64,000 nucleotides of DNA from Chloroflexota bacterium (GCA_003228195.2 QGNO01000003.1:62001-126000); one strand, 5' to 3'. Shown: positions 8,757-18,450, counted from the first letter of the stretch. Made by a program: numbers and translations. The notes: a model not told the origin generated them from the letters alone.

Positions 8757-9251
8757 ATCGAAATCTTCGGCATTATAGATAAATTAGAATCATTGGCAAC
8801 TTCAGGCATACGAGTCCCTATGAGTAAGAAACTCTTCGTAGATTCTGAGACACTTCTCGAACTCGTAGATCAATTGCGAGTCTCAATTCCACAGGACATA
8901 TCTACAGCTAATGAAGTCATAAGGAAACGAGAAGAGTTGCTCAATCAGTCTTTGGGAGAAGCAAAACGCATTAGGGCGTCCGCTGAAACTGAGTTTCGTT
9001 CCAAGGTAGGGGAAACAGAGCTCGTTAAAGAAGCCGGAAAAGAGGCGAAAGCGATATCAAAGGAAGCTGAAGAAAGGGCTCAGCAAATATTAGATGTCGC
9101 CGAAACTCAAGCTGCAACAAAAAGAACGTCTGCTGATAGGTACGCGCAAGAGCAACTATACAAACTTGAGGAAGAGGTAAACAGACTTCTTAGCACCGTG
9201 CGAAACGGCATAGAAGTACTCGAAGCACAACAAAAAGTTTCCGGCCAGTAG
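8757..9251 (+). CDS. Coiled-coil protein downstream of coaD, non-canonical start proposed
   Basis: About 164 aa. The N-terminal ~50 residues (EIFGIIDKLESLATSG, then VDSETLLELVDQLRVSIP) are followed by a long charged helix (residues ~60-155, rich in E, K, A, Q). This layout recalls DivIVA-like or ATP-synthase-stalk-like coiled coils. I do not know its function. The track starts at a GTG inside coaD (8718) that has no ribosome binding site. A strong SD, GAAAGGGG (8743-8750), sits 6 nt before an in-frame ATC at 8757 that would start the protein M-EIFGIIDKLE, so I propose that AUC start. Cotranscribed with rsmD and coaD. Confidence 0.75.
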   Translation: MEIFGIIDKLESLATSGIRVPMSKKLFVDSETLLELVDQLRVSIPQDISTANEVIRKREELLNQSLGEAKRIRASAETEFRSKVGETELVKEAGKEAKAISKEAEERAQQILDVAETQAATKRTSADRYAQEQLYKLEEEVNRLLSTVRNGIEVLEAQQKVSGQ

Positions 9252-9332
9252 GTGCCGTTCTAAAATTACCGGCAACACACTTGAAACTGGGATCTTAAAG
9301 CTGTGTTTCGTATGACTAAACTTAGAGTAAGT

Positions 9333-9833
9333 CTACGAGTCTGAGTGGAAATCGCCGCTCTGGCCGCCTCGCTTGCTAATCAACCGAACGTCTCCGATCT
9401 TCATCTCCCTGTCTACAGCTTTGGCCATATCGTAAATCGTCAACGCGGCCAGCGTTACCGCGGTTAACGCTTCCATTTCAACCCCAGTGTTCGCATTTGT
9501 ACTGGCAAAAGCCGTAACTTCCACCGCTGATCTAGCGTCATCCAAGCTGAACTCGATAGAAACATGACTAAGTGGTATGTTGTGACAAAATGGTATCAAG
9601 TTAAATGTCTGCTTGGCCGCCATTATCCCAGCGACTCTAGCAATTGCCAAAACGTCCCCCTTTTCGATTCCTCGCTCTCTAATCAAAAAAAGTGTCTCTG
9701 GCTTCATGTACACACTGCCTACCGCGACGGCATCGCGTAAGGTGGTCTTTTTATCAGTTAAGTCCACCATTTGACCTCTACCTTCCTCATCAACATGTGA
9801 AAGCCCAATAAATTTATCTACTTTACCTGCCAT
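9333..9833 (-). CDS. moaC: Cyclic pyranopterin monophosphate synthase MoaC
   Basis: 166 aa. It converts the MoaA product (3',8-cyclo-GTP) into cyclic pyranopterin monophosphate, precursor of molybdenum cofactor. Family motifs: MVDLTDKKTTLRDAVA (near 22), IPFCHNIPLSHV (near 80) and NTGVEMEALTAVTLAALTIYDM (near 113), with the catalytic Lys/Asp stretch DMAKAVDREMKIGDVRL. It is the last gene of a minus-strand run. Its ATG shares one base with the rnhC TAA, and SD AGGA lies 8 nt upstream. Confidence 0.96.
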   Translation of the reverse strand: MAGKVDKFIGLSHVDEEGRGQMVDLTDKKTTLRDAVAVGSVYMKPETLFLIRERGIEKGDVLAIARVAGIMAAKQTFNLIPFCHNIPLSHVSIEFSLDDARSAVEVTAFASTNANTGVEMEALTAVTLAALTIYDMAKAVDREMKIGDVRLISKRGGQSGDFHSDS

Positions 9834-10738
9834 TAAACTAATCCTACTCCTGCCCGAATTTGGATAGTGGTCCTAAAGTGAAGCTTAGCGACATATCGTA
9901 ATTTATCAAACCCATACTTCGTAGCTATCTCAATGCCTTTATCTATAACCTTTGAAGAAGCTCCCTTTGGCAAGTCATCAATCCCCATCTCGCGGCTTAA
10001 GCTTTCAAGCCCTGTCAGATATGCCTCGCGTGCAATTATTGATGCAGATGCAACCGCAATGTCAGATTCAGCTCGCGGCATCTGAATGAGATTTATTTCC
10101 CTTCCCTTAGTCATAAGGCTATCTCTAACGAATTTTTCGTCACCAAATTGATCAGTGATCGCAAGATTACACTCTTTTACATTCAACACGTCTTCCAATG
10201 CTCTTGCGTGAGACCACCCAAGGAGTTTATTGAGGTTTTTCATTTTATCGTAAAGTTCATTGTACCTTTCAGGGCCAACCGTAACGATTTTCCATGTCAC
10301 CAAACTCTTAATGTCTGCTGCCATCACCTTTATCGCCTTGTCTGACAATTCTTTGCTATCGCGCACACCGATATCTCTCAGCCTAGATTCGCTTTCACTA
10401 TCAACGAAGGCAGCTACCGTTACCAAAGGACCGAAATAATCGCCTTTCCCACTCTCGTCCGATCCAATCCTGGGACCCGAATACCCTTGAGGTAAACCGG
10501 CGCTTTTAAGCAAAGGTGTTTTTTCGATAAAGCCCTGAGCAGCTAATTTGACAACCCACTTATCCGTTTCAGCGCCCTGAAAAAGAACTTTGTTAGTTTT
10601 GTAAACAGTAATTCTGATACCTTGGTTTTTGGCAATTAAAACAGAGTTCTTTTCTTCGCAAACGAAATCAAGGTTTTCTAAGCACCGTTTCAGCAGAGGT
10701 ACTTGATCTGAGCTCAATGTTGTTGAAAACTGGTTCAT
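9833..10738 (-). CDS. rnhC: Ribonuclease HIII
   Basis: 301 aa. It cleaves RNA of RNA/DNA hybrids. The N-terminal ~85 residues form the TBP-like substrate-binding domain typical of type HIII (DUF3378-like). The catalytic RNase H fold starts at GSDESGKGDYFGPLV, with the acidic D-E pair of the active site; DSKELSD and ESDIAVASASIIAREAYL carry the remaining conserved residues. Having the N-terminal domain and GKGDYFG rather than the HII pattern decides HIII over HII. It overlaps moaC by 1 nt and lies between the two Moco genes moaA and moaC. Confidence 0.92.
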   Translation of the reverse strand: MNQFSTTLSSDQVPLLKRCLENLDFVCEEKNSVLIAKNQGIRITVYKTNKVLFQGAETDKWVVKLAAQGFIEKTPLLKSAGLPQGYSGPRIGSDESGKGDYFGPLVTVAAFVDSESESRLRDIGVRDSKELSDKAIKVMAADIKSLVTWKIVTVGPERYNELYDKMKNLNKLLGWSHARALEDVLNVKECNLAITDQFGDEKFVRDSLMTKGREINLIQMPRAESDIAVASASIIAREAYLTGLESLSREMGIDDLPKGASSKVIDKGIEIATKYGFDKLRYVAKLHFRTTIQIRAGVGLV

Positions 10739-10782
10739 GTTATTAGCCTCAGTAAACTGAACTAGGCTTTTATAAATCGTAT

Positions 10783-11814
10783 TTATCCACCAATATGGTA
10801 CATTTCTACTTTTTTCGCAGGCTGCTTCGAATGGGCTCCACGCTCTTCAGAATATCGGTCTTCACGCGCACTCCAAACTCGGGTAATGAACTTCACTATG
10901 TCACCATCGGTAGTCTGCGACCTTATTAGTGTCCTCAGATCGTGTCCGAAGCTAGCAAATAGGCACGTGTAGATAATTCCATCAGCTGAAAGTCTCGCAC
11001 GTGAACAGTCCATGCAAAAAGGATTTGTAACAGAAGAAATAAGCCCTAACTCCCCTTCCCCATCAGCGTATCTGTATCGGGCTGCCACTTCTCCGGGAAA
11101 GTTCTTACTTAGCGCGACTAGAGGCATCTCTTCATTTAACTGGTGAAGTATGTCTTTCGACGACACGACCTGCTCCATTCGCCAACCATTTCTGTTCCCC
11201 ACATCCATATATTCTATAAACCTCACTATGTGCCCTCTAGCCTTAAAATATGAAGCTAATTCAACGACCGTGTGATCATTAACTCCTTTTTGTACAACTG
11301 TATTAATCTTAATGGGCATGAAGCCGGCTTCTTCAGCAGCTTGAATACCATCCAAAATCGGTTGTGTCCCATATTGTCGTCCGTTCATCCGTTGAAAAAT
11401 TTCATCGTCCAAGGTATCCAAACTAACGGTCAAACGCTTGAGTCCAGCCCTCTTCAACTTTCCCGCAATTTTGCCAAGTCTATACCCATTGGTAGTAAGT
11501 GAAAGGTCATCAACACCTGATATTGCAGCTAGATCCCTGACCAGTTCTTCAATATTAGGTCTAAGTAACGGCTCCCCACCTGTGAGCCGTAATCGAGTCA
11601 CTCCGAGCTGAACAAAGATTTTGGCTACTCTTATTATCTCCTCATAACTCAGTACCGCGTCTCTGGATAGGAATTTATATCTCTCTCCATAAATCTCATT
11701 CGGCATGCAATAGGTACATCGGAAATTACATCTGTCTGTTACAGAAATTCGGAGATCCGTCAGTGGCCTTCCGAAAGTGTCTCTTAGACCCTGTCGTTTA
11801 ACGTAATTATCCAT
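10783..11814 (-). CDS. moaA: GTP 3',8-cyclase MoaA
   Basis: 343 aa radical-SAM enzyme that starts molybdenum cofactor synthesis from GTP. The N-terminal 4Fe-4S cluster motif is TDRCNFRCTYCMP (CxxxCxxC, near 30). LTGGEPLLRP follows. The C-terminal second-cluster cysteines appear in SVTNPFCMDCSRARLSADG and YTCLF. The protein ends in Gly-Gly, the conserved C-terminal tail needed for GTP binding. It is in the run fba-rdgB-moaA-rnhC-moaC. MoeA is encoded about 10 kb away in this window. Confidence 0.96.
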   Translation of the reverse strand: MDNYVKRQGLRDTFGRPLTDLRISVTDRCNFRCTYCMPNEIYGERYKFLSRDAVLSYEEIIRVAKIFVQLGVTRLRLTGGEPLLRPNIEELVRDLAAISGVDDLSLTTNGYRLGKIAGKLKRAGLKRLTVSLDTLDDEIFQRMNGRQYGTQPILDGIQAAEEAGFMPIKINTVVQKGVNDHTVVELASYFKARGHIVRFIEYMDVGNRNGWRMEQVVSSKDILHQLNEEMPLVALSKNFPGEVAARYRYADGEGELGLISSVTNPFCMDCSRARLSADGIIYTCLFASFGHDLRTLIRSQTTDGDIVKFITRVWSAREDRYSEERGAHSKQPAKKVEMYHIGG

Positions 11815-11832
11815 AAACTATTTCATTGAATT

Positions 11833-12432
11833 TCATATTAATAGCCATCTTAATCTTTTAAACAGTTTATTTGTAGCGATCCCTCTATGGCTAACGGCAT
11901 CTTTGGAATCAGAATCTATCTCGCCGAAAGTCTTGCCAAGGGCTGGAAAATAAAACAACGGATCATAACCAAATCCGTTAGCACCCTTGATTTCCCTTGC
12001 TATGTACCCATCGCAAGTTCCTTCAAAAAGTTCTGGCTCATGACCACTGATCGCCAATGCGATTACGCAACTAAACCTAGCCATACGGCTTTTCCAAGGG
12101 GTATCACTAAGATTGCTAAGTAGCAAATCATTATTCTCGTTGTCAGGAGCGGCAACACCAGCATAACGAGCGCTATATATGCCTGGCGCACCCTCTAGCG
12201 CATCTACTTCAAGTCCTGAATCATCTGCTAAAGTCGGTAGTCCAGTCTTACAAGCATAATATTCCGCTTTAATGAGAGCATTTTCCGAAAAAGTGGCTCC
12301 AGTTTCATTGGGTTCACTAATAATTCGTTCCTGTTGTGGGGTTGTAAAAACAATCGGGAGATCGCTAAGGAGTCTACTATACTCCTTAACCTTTCCATCA
12401 TTATTCGTTCCTATAAGTAGCTTAAATTGCAC
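11833..12432 (-). CDS. rdgB: XTP/dITP diphosphatase (RdgB/HAM1 family)
   Basis: 199 aa house-cleaning pyrophosphatase that hydrolyses non-canonical purine nucleotides (XTP, ITP). Motifs: IGTNNDGKVKEYSRLL at the start, ADDSGLEVDALEGAPGIYSARYAG (near 67), and GANGFGYDPLFYFPALGKTF (near 148), with SHRGIA near the end. GTG start; the ribosome binding site is weak. It lies 60 bp after fba on the same strand. Confidence 0.94.
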   Translation of the reverse strand: MQFKLLIGTNNDGKVKEYSRLLSDLPIVFTTPQQERIISEPNETGATFSENALIKAEYYACKTGLPTLADDSGLEVDALEGAPGIYSARYAGVAAPDNENNDLLLSNLSDTPWKSRMARFSCVIALAISGHEPELFEGTCDGYIAREIKGANGFGYDPLFYFPALGKTFGEIDSDSKDAVSHRGIATNKLFKRLRWLLI

Positions 12433-12491
12433 AGTTACGGGAGTTGTTCCTCAGGACAGACAAGCATTGGTTTACGAAATTATACTTCAGC

Positions 12492-13514
12492 CTAGCCCTT
12501 ATCCATTTCCGGTTTATAAACTCCGTCACGGGCTGCACTGGTAACCTTAGCGCGATGCAAATAGGCTTGTTGCGCGTTTGACACTTTGGAACTGTCCCCA
12601 CTCCATATTTTTAGCGGAGTAGCTTGTAATCCACGACCATATGAAAAGCTGAGTTGCCAGGGAGTGGCCGAATCAACCATTTGATTAATTGCATTAAGAT
12701 TTACCGTCGCCTCATCATCACTTTGCCCTCCAGAAAGGAACACTATGCCTGGCATTTCAGCTGGGACCGTGCGCTTAAAACAATCAATCGTATGCTCTGC
12801 AACATCTTGAGAGCTCGCCCTGCCGGAGGCTTCTGAGCCAGAAAGGACCATATTGGGCTTAAGGAGCATTCCGCCAAGGAAAACAGACTGGCTATGTAGC
12901 TCTTCAAACACTCTCTGGAGAGTAGCCTCGGTTATTTCAAAGCAACGTTTTATATCGTGACCCCCATCCATGAGCACTTCAGGTTCAACTATAGGGACAA
13001 GCCCTGCCTCTTGTGACAGAGTAGCAAAGCGACCAAGAGCATGAGCATTTACATCTATGCAGTAAGAGGTTGGGATTGAATCACCTATAGTCATAACTGC
13101 ACGCCATTTCGTAAATCTAGCGCCAAGCTCATAATACTCTTGAAGCCTCTCTCTCAACCCATCCAATCCCTCAGTAACGGTTTCATTTGGCGAGTTTGCT
13201 AGCGCCTTCGCACCCTTATCAACCTTTATCCCCGGGATGATGTTTTCACTTTTCAACGCATCTACAAACGTTTGGCCGGCATCCGTGCTCTGTCTGATTG
13301 TCTCATCAAATAAGATTATGCCGCTTATATAGTTGCCACTCCCTTTAGCGGTAATAAGCAGCTGGCGCCAAGACCTGCGATTTTCTTCGGTGGGATCGAC
13401 GTTCACACTTTTCAGTCTGCGGGCTATAGTAGAATCACTTTCGTCAGCCGCAACAATGCCTTTACTTTTAGCTACAAGTGCTTGAGCTGTTGCCTGCAGT
13501 TCTTCCCTGTTCAT
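12492..13514 (-). CDS. Class I fructose-bisphosphate aldolase
   Basis: 340 aa Schiff-base aldolase that interconverts fructose-1,6-bisphosphate with GAP and DHAP. It has the eukaryote-type class I pattern: AADESDSTIARRL near 20, PGIKVDKGAKAL near 93, ARFTKWRAVM near 134, EPEVLMDGGHDI near 178, and the Schiff-base lysine in GGMLLKPNMVLSG (near 215). FLSGGQSDDEATVNLNA completes the phosphate site. ATG with SD GAGAGG 5 nt upstream. It is divergent from glpX, so aldolase and FBPase of gluconeogenesis sit back to back. Confidence 0.95.
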   Translation of the reverse strand: MNREELQATAQALVAKSKGIVAADESDSTIARRLKSVNVDPTEENRRSWRQLLITAKGSGNYISGIILFDETIRQSTDAGQTFVDALKSENIIPGIKVDKGAKALANSPNETVTEGLDGLRERLQEYYELGARFTKWRAVMTIGDSIPTSYCIDVNAHALGRFATLSQEAGLVPIVEPEVLMDGGHDIKRCFEITEATLQRVFEELHSQSVFLGGMLLKPNMVLSGSEASGRASSQDVAEHTIDCFKRTVPAEMPGIVFLSGGQSDDEATVNLNAINQMVDSATPWQLSFSYGRGLQATPLKIWSGDSSKVSNAQQAYLHRAKVTSAARDGVYKPEMDKG

Positions 13515-13704
13515 GGGTGCCTCTCTTTTGATGATCTGGAGTTAGAAGCTTTAACTCGAGACAGATGGTCGATTAAACATCGCACTTTTCGATAAGTTTA
13601 TCACGATATATACGGTTAAAAACAACCTTTAATTCTTGATATACTTAAGGCTACTTACTTTGGCACACCTAAAGGAGAATCTTTAGATTCATAAAGGGGC
13701 GATT

Positions 13705-14694
13705 ATGAAGAATATCCACCCAGCTATTGACCGTAATTTCGCAATGGATCTCGTAAGAGTTACCGAAGCGGCCGCTATAGCTTCTGCACAGCACGCGGGA
13801 AAAGGCGACAAAGAACTAGTCGACCAAGCTGCTGTCGACGCTATGCGTTTCATTTTGGGATCTCTCTCAATGGACGGAATAGTTGTTATAGGAGAAGGGG
13901 AAAAAGATGAAGCGCCAATGCTATTTAACGGCGAATTAATCGGGGACAAATCGGGTCCTCAAATGGATATAGCGGTAGACCCCATTGACGGAACTACCTT
14001 GCTATCTAAGGGACTTCCAGGAGCTATAGCCGTAATTGCTCTCTCGGAGCGCGGTGCAATGAACTGCCCAAAGGAAGTTATGTACGTTAATAAAATAGCC
14101 GTCGGGAAAGAAGCCAAGGGACATGTGGATGTTAATGCGTCGGCAAACACAAATCTGAAAAACATAGCTAAAGCAAAGAAGAAACGAATCAGCGAACTAA
14201 CTGTGGTGGTACTTGATCGCCCAAGACACGACGGACTTTTGGAAGATATCAGGACTGCTGGGGCCAGAATTAAACTAATCTCGGATGGCGACGTTGCCGC
14301 CGGAATACATGCTGCCATGGCTAACAGTGGAGTTGACGCCCTAATGGGGATAGGTGGCACCCCTGAGGGCGTGATTGTAGCCGCGGCAATCCGTTGTATC
14401 GGCGGTGAGATTCAATGTAAGGCGTGGCCAAGAAACGACGACGAAAGAGACCAGGCCATAACTGGTGGTGCTGATTTGAACAAAGTTTATACTACTGAGG
14501 ACTTGGTTGCTGGAGAAGAAGTATTTTTCGCAGCGACTGGAGCGAGCTCTGGCGACTTGCTAAGAGGAGTTAACTTTTTCGCTAATGGCGCGCAAACTCA
14601 TTCACTGGCTATGAGATCTAGATCTGCGACTTTACGTTGGATAGATACCATTCACGATTTTACCCGCCTCGACAAAACTCGTTACAGTACCTAA
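13705..14694 (+). CDS. glpX: Class II fructose-1,6-bisphosphatase
   Basis: 329 aa, GlpX type. It dephosphorylates fructose-1,6-bisphosphate in gluconeogenesis. Metal and substrate motifs: GEGEKDEAPML (near 60), DIAVDPIDGTTLL (near 91) and GIGGTPEGVIVAAA (near 215). ATG preceded by GGGG at 5 nt spacing. The 190-bp divergent region shared with the class I aldolase probably holds both promoters. Confidence 0.95.
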   Translation: MKNIHPAIDRNFAMDLVRVTEAAAIASAQHAGKGDKELVDQAAVDAMRFILGSLSMDGIVVIGEGEKDEAPMLFNGELIGDKSGPQMDIAVDPIDGTTLLSKGLPGAIAVIALSERGAMNCPKEVMYVNKIAVGKEAKGHVDVNASANTNLKNIAKAKKKRISELTVVVLDRPRHDGLLEDIRTAGARIKLISDGDVAAGIHAAMANSGVDALMGIGGTPEGVIVAAAIRCIGGEIQCKAWPRNDDERDQAITGGADLNKVYTTEDLVAGEEVFFAATGASSGDLLRGVNFFANGAQTHSLAMRSRSATLRWIDTIHDFTRLDKTRYST

Positions 14695-14831
14695 GCAAGC
14701 ATTATTGACAAGGTTGAGTTCACAATTTGATCATACGTTGACGAGACCATGGATCGGCAACTTCAGACTGTTAAAATATTAAGTACTACTTGACCCGTAT
14801 GAATATCCAAGCCTAGAATTGTCGTGTTTGG

Positions 14832-15905
14832 ATGCTGAGATCGCTTATGCCTAAACCTTCTTTGTTAGAACAACTCAATTACATTGCCAAAGAAGCTGAT
14901 TCCCAATTGGAATCAGCGGCTAGTGAAGCCGATATAGAATCGTGGAGAGTCGCCTATTTGGGAAGACAAGGTCGGCTTACCATGCTACTTCGTAATTTAT
15001 CCTCACTGCCCATCGATGACAGAAGAGTTGTGGGATTGGAAGCCAACCGAGTTAAAAAACTCCTAGAAGAAAAGTTAAATGGGCGGCAACAGGCACTAAA
15101 AGAAGCTGGATACTCCAGATCCCTCCTGGAGGGCGGCATAGATATAACTTTGCCTGGTAGGCCAATGGCGATAGGAAGACTCCATCCGACCACTCGAATT
15201 CTCAGGGAAATCTTGGAAGCATTCACTTCTATGGGATTCAGTGTGCTTGAGGGTCCTGAGGTAGAGTGGGAACACTACAACTTTGATGCGCTGAATATTC
15301 CCAGCGAGCATCCCGCGAGGGATATGTGGGACACTCTTTGGGTTGATTGGGCAGATCCCTCATCCCAAGAGCGTAACATGCTAATGAGAACTCACACTTC
15401 TCCTATGCAAGCCCGTGTTATGGAAAATAATGAACCACCTATTCGAGTGGTAGTCCCAGGTAAGTGTTATCGCTACGAGGCAAGCGATGCCACTCACGAG
15501 TGGCATTTCTATCAAGTAGAAGGGTTGGCAGTAGACACAGGCATAACTTTCGCTGACCTAAAAGGGACGCTTTATCAGTTTGCCAAACGCATATTTGGTC
15601 AAGATAGACAAATACGATTCCGATGCGACTACTTCCCATTTGTCGAACCTGGAGTTGACATGTCGATAGATTGTTTCTCCTGCAACGGCAAGGGATGCCG
15701 CATCTGTAAAGAAAGTGGCTGGATTGAGATACTGGGGGCAGGTATGGTCCATCCGAATGTGCTACAAGGAGTAGGCTACGATCCTAAAAAATATACCGGA
15801 TTTGCTTTCGGAATGGGGCCCGAACGAATTGCAATGCTAAAGTATGGGATAGACGACATACGACACTTCTATACTAACGACCTTAGGTTCCTAAACCAGG
15901 TCTAG
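14832..15905 (+). CDS. pheS: Phenylalanyl-tRNA synthetase alpha subunit
   Basis: 357 aa class II synthetase subunit; with PheT it charges tRNA-Phe. N-terminal coiled coil (1 to ~85), then the catalytic core: GRLHPTTRILREI, motif 2-like RTHTSPMQARVM and KCYRYEASDATHEWHFYQVEG, a Cys cluster (CFSCNGKGCRIC), and motif 3 GFAFGMGPERIAMLKYGI. The start is ambiguous: ATG 14832 or ATG 14847 (MPKPSLLEQ), neither with a strong SD. Unusually, pheT is not the next gene; a 2.6-kb opposite-strand pair lies between. Confidence 0.95.
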   Translation: MLRSLMPKPSLLEQLNYIAKEADSQLESAASEADIESWRVAYLGRQGRLTMLLRNLSSLPIDDRRVVGLEANRVKKLLEEKLNGRQQALKEAGYSRSLLEGGIDITLPGRPMAIGRLHPTTRILREILEAFTSMGFSVLEGPEVEWEHYNFDALNIPSEHPARDMWDTLWVDWADPSSQERNMLMRTHTSPMQARVMENNEPPIRVVVPGKCYRYEASDATHEWHFYQVEGLAVDTGITFADLKGTLYQFAKRIFGQDRQIRFRCDYFPFVEPGVDMSIDCFSCNGKGCRICKESGWIEILGAGMVHPNVLQGVGYDPKKYTGFAFGMGPERIAMLKYGIDDIRHFYTNDLRFLNQV

Positions 15906-15934
15906 CAGCATTTAGCCAATCAAGATTCCGTTGT

Positions 15935-17377
15935 TCAAACGGGATACTTGCTAGAGCCCCAAAATCCAGGTTGGATTTCTAGTTTGGAATGCAATCCCGT
16001 TCTTTTTAGCATTAATTCTGTCACATTTTGAGATCGTTCTAGAACTGCTTGTTCATCAATTACCGTCAGTATTCTGTTGCGCATTAACACTTGTCCATCA
16101 ACTATTACGGTATCTACATCCTGGCCATTAGCAAAACCAACCACACGATGTACTGGCATATTCAACGGGTAAAGATGCGGTTTATTCATGTCAATCAAAA
16201 TTAAGTCAGCCTTTTTCCCAACTTCGAGAGATCCGATTTGATCTTCCAATCCCAATGCATGGGCGGCATCAATCGTAGCCATTTCCAACACTTTGCCTGG
16301 GGGCATATAGGTGCCATCCCTTTGTTCACCACGATGTTGTCTCATACAAACGTACATGTGTCGGAACATATCGTAATTCATGTCTGGACCAGAGCCATCA
16401 GATCCCAATGCAACAGTCACTCCAGAATCAAGCAACTCGGGCACTGGGCATCTAGATGGGTACGAATTGCCAGAACTTGGATTGTGGGCAATCTTAGTGT
16501 CGGTTTCACTACAAATATTAATTTCCTCCTCTGTAAGTCCTGTCGAATGAGAAAGTAAACACTTGGGTCCAAGAATTTCCAATTCGCGATGTGCAAACTC
16601 TACGGTACCTGTGTCATGCCCATCCTGAGTGAATATTAAGTCGTATTTATATGCGAGGTCCCGGGCTCTTTTCGACTGGTCTTTGATATCTTTAGCACTC
16701 ATGTCTTTGTAAGGAGCGCGAGAGGGATTTATCACAGGTGACATGATAGATACTTGAATACGACCACTGCCTTTGTCATGCCAAGTATTAATAATTTCTT
16801 CGCTGGTTTTAAGATACTGATCAAAGCCAACCATTTCTGATTCGCTTGCGCCACTGCTCCACGAAACGTACTTTCTGGGGTATGGGGGATTGCTTGGGCC
16901 CACTGCAATAAACTCTCGAACGCCCACCTGGTTCACAGCATCACAATGATTGTCAGCATAAACAGGCTTGTCCGTGCGCATTATCATGGTGCCTCCCCCA
17001 AAGTAGGTCACTCCACAGGTAGTACCATTCTTAAGCCTGTCTACTGAAGACAGAAGGGCATCGGCGTACCAAAATTCTTCATCAGTGCCCTCCGCATATA
17101 CGTAATCGACAATATCTCCCCACATGCCAGCTGGTCCATGTCCTATGGTCTTCATCAAGGCATGTCCCGCATGACCATGCCCATCTATTAGACCAGGAAG
17201 AATTACATTCTTTGCCGCATCTATAACACGGTCTGATTTATGGCTTAATTCCACTTCCTCCCTTGGCCCGACAGCCACTATCCGATCAGCTTCCAAGGCT
17301 ATCGCTCCGTCATCTATAACCCTGCGATTCGGATCCATGGTGATAATCGTCCCACCAGTAATTAGAATGTCTGCCAT
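15935..17377 (-). CDS. Metal-dependent amidohydrolase, TrzA/AtzA/SsnA-like
   Basis: 480 aa, cytosine deaminase-like amidohydrolase superfamily. The N-terminal beta-sandwich (MADILITGGTIITMDPNRR) leads to the metal motif LPGLIDGHGHAGHAL. Further ligands are in TQDGHDTGT, CLLSHSTGL and VALGSDGSGPDMN. The C-terminal QIGSLEVGKKADLILIDM closes the composite sandwich. Members hydrolyse C-N or C-Cl bonds of aminohydrolase substrates (triazines, guanine, methylthioadenosine); the substrate here is unknown. SD GGAGGG 7-8 nt before ATG. It is the downstream gene of a minus-strand pair with the aldo/keto reductase, inserted between pheS and pheT. Confidence 0.85.
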   Translation of the reverse strand: MADILITGGTIITMDPNRRVIDDGAIALEADRIVAVGPREEVELSHKSDRVIDAAKNVILPGLIDGHGHAGHALMKTIGHGPAGMWGDIVDYVYAEGTDEEFWYADALLSSVDRLKNGTTCGVTYFGGGTMIMRTDKPVYADNHCDAVNQVGVREFIAVGPSNPPYPRKYVSWSSGASESEMVGFDQYLKTSEEIINTWHDKGSGRIQVSIMSPVINPSRAPYKDMSAKDIKDQSKRARDLAYKYDLIFTQDGHDTGTVEFAHRELEILGPKCLLSHSTGLTEEEINICSETDTKIAHNPSSGNSYPSRCPVPELLDSGVTVALGSDGSGPDMNYDMFRHMYVCMRQHRGEQRDGTYMPPGKVLEMATIDAAHALGLEDQIGSLEVGKKADLILIDMNKPHLYPLNMPVHRVVGFANGQDVDTVIVDGQVLMRNRILTVIDEQAVLERSQNVTELMLKRTGLHSKLEIQPGFWGSSKYPV

Positions 17378-17448
17378 TTCTTAACCCTCCAAATTTAATT
17401 TCATCAACTAAGCTGAGCTGGAGTGCACCTCACAAAGTTAAAGAAAAG

Positions 17449-18450
17449 TTACACACTTGTGTCGTTCCAAAATTCGTGAAGTTGGACCATAAGTTCAGTT
17501 GAAAATGGATTTGCATCTACTGCAACAGCGGCTTCTTGTATCTGGTCTTCCCCGGAAAAACCCACCAGAGTAGTAGACACACCCGTATGCATTAAAGCAA
17601 AACGAACAGCAGCCTTTGGTCTAGTCGATAAATCACCGCCAAGTAGAAAGTCGAGCTTCAAGGCTCTCTCTTCGTCGCTGAAATAGCCAGAATCCGTAAC
17701 CATCGAGCTGCCTATCGTAGGAGACGCATAGCCTTGACGAGCGATCGGCCCACCTATAGCACCAGCTGCCATTACACGTATGACCACAACCCCCATACCA
17801 TGACCGGCTGCCCTGTCGATGATTTGCCTAAAGTTGTGTCCTCTAAACCCATCAGGCATTTCCATGCCTGCGCTGGGATTAAGCAGATTGTAGAAAGTCT
17901 GTATAACTTCAAATCTTCGACTTTTTACTACTGAGTGAAGCGTTTCTGTATCACCATTCCCCGTAAATCCGGTGAAGCGTACCAATCCTTCAGACCTTAA
18001 ATCATCGAATACGTCCGCCACTCCACCCTTGCCCAAGACATCATAAATACCAATCGTTTCCCCACTAAGCCCACCACCGCCACGCTCCGTTATACCATCG
18101 TGCAGTTGAAAAACGTCTACATAGTCACGATCAAGGCGCTTCAAACTACTCTCCAAAGATCTGCGTACATTGCCACTGATATCGTTTAACGCGCCCCGTA
18201 AGTGTATTTTCGTTGCAACAAACACTTTCGGTTTGATCTCAGTAAGAACCTTTCCTAAGTTGGACTCAGATAACCCGTCACCATAGCTCGGGGCGGTATC
18301 AAAGTAGTTAATTCCCGAATGAATGGCTTTTTCAACAGCCCGAACTTGCGCTTCGAACGAGCCTCGAACCATCAACCCTCCTACATTGCCACAGCCAAAT
18401 CCAACCTCAGACACCATTAGTCCTGTCTTACCAAGAGTGCGATAGATCAC
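17449..18450 (-). CDS. Aldo/keto reductase
   Basis: About 333 aa NAD(P)H-dependent (beta/alpha)8 oxidoreductase. It shows the AKR catalytic set: NYFDTAPSYGDGLSE (Asp and Tyr), FVATKIHL (Lys) and DVFQLHDG (His). The pattern is closest to the D-threo-aldose/L-galactose dehydrogenase-type AKRs; substrate unknown. The track starts at an ATG 4 codons earlier, but that ATG is itself part of an SD (ATGGAGGACATTGTG): GGAGG lies 5 nt before a GTG that begins the typical M-IYRTLGKTGL. I use that GTG at 18450. Confidence 0.85.
   Translation of the reverse strand: MIYRTLGKTGLMVSEVGFGCGNVGGLMVRGSFEAQVRAVEKAIHSGINYFDTAPSYGDGLSESNLGKVLTEIKPKVFVATKIHLRGALNDISGNVRRSLESSLKRLDRDYVDVFQLHDGITERGGGGLSGETIGIYDVLGKGGVADVFDDLRSEGLVRFTGFTGNGDTETLHSVVKSRRFEVIQTFYNLLNPSAGMEMPDGFRGHNFRQIIDRAAGHGMGVVVIRVMAAGAIGGPIARQGYASPTIGSSMVTDSGYFSDEERALKLDFLLGGDLSTRPKAAVRFALMHTGVSTTLVGFSGEDQIQEAAVAVDANPFSTELMVQLHEFWNDTSV

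Noticed and set aside
15925-15945. Hairpin ATTCCGTT/AACGGGAT at the convergent end of pheS and the amidohydrolase gene
   Set aside because: No T tract on either side; cannot be called a terminator.
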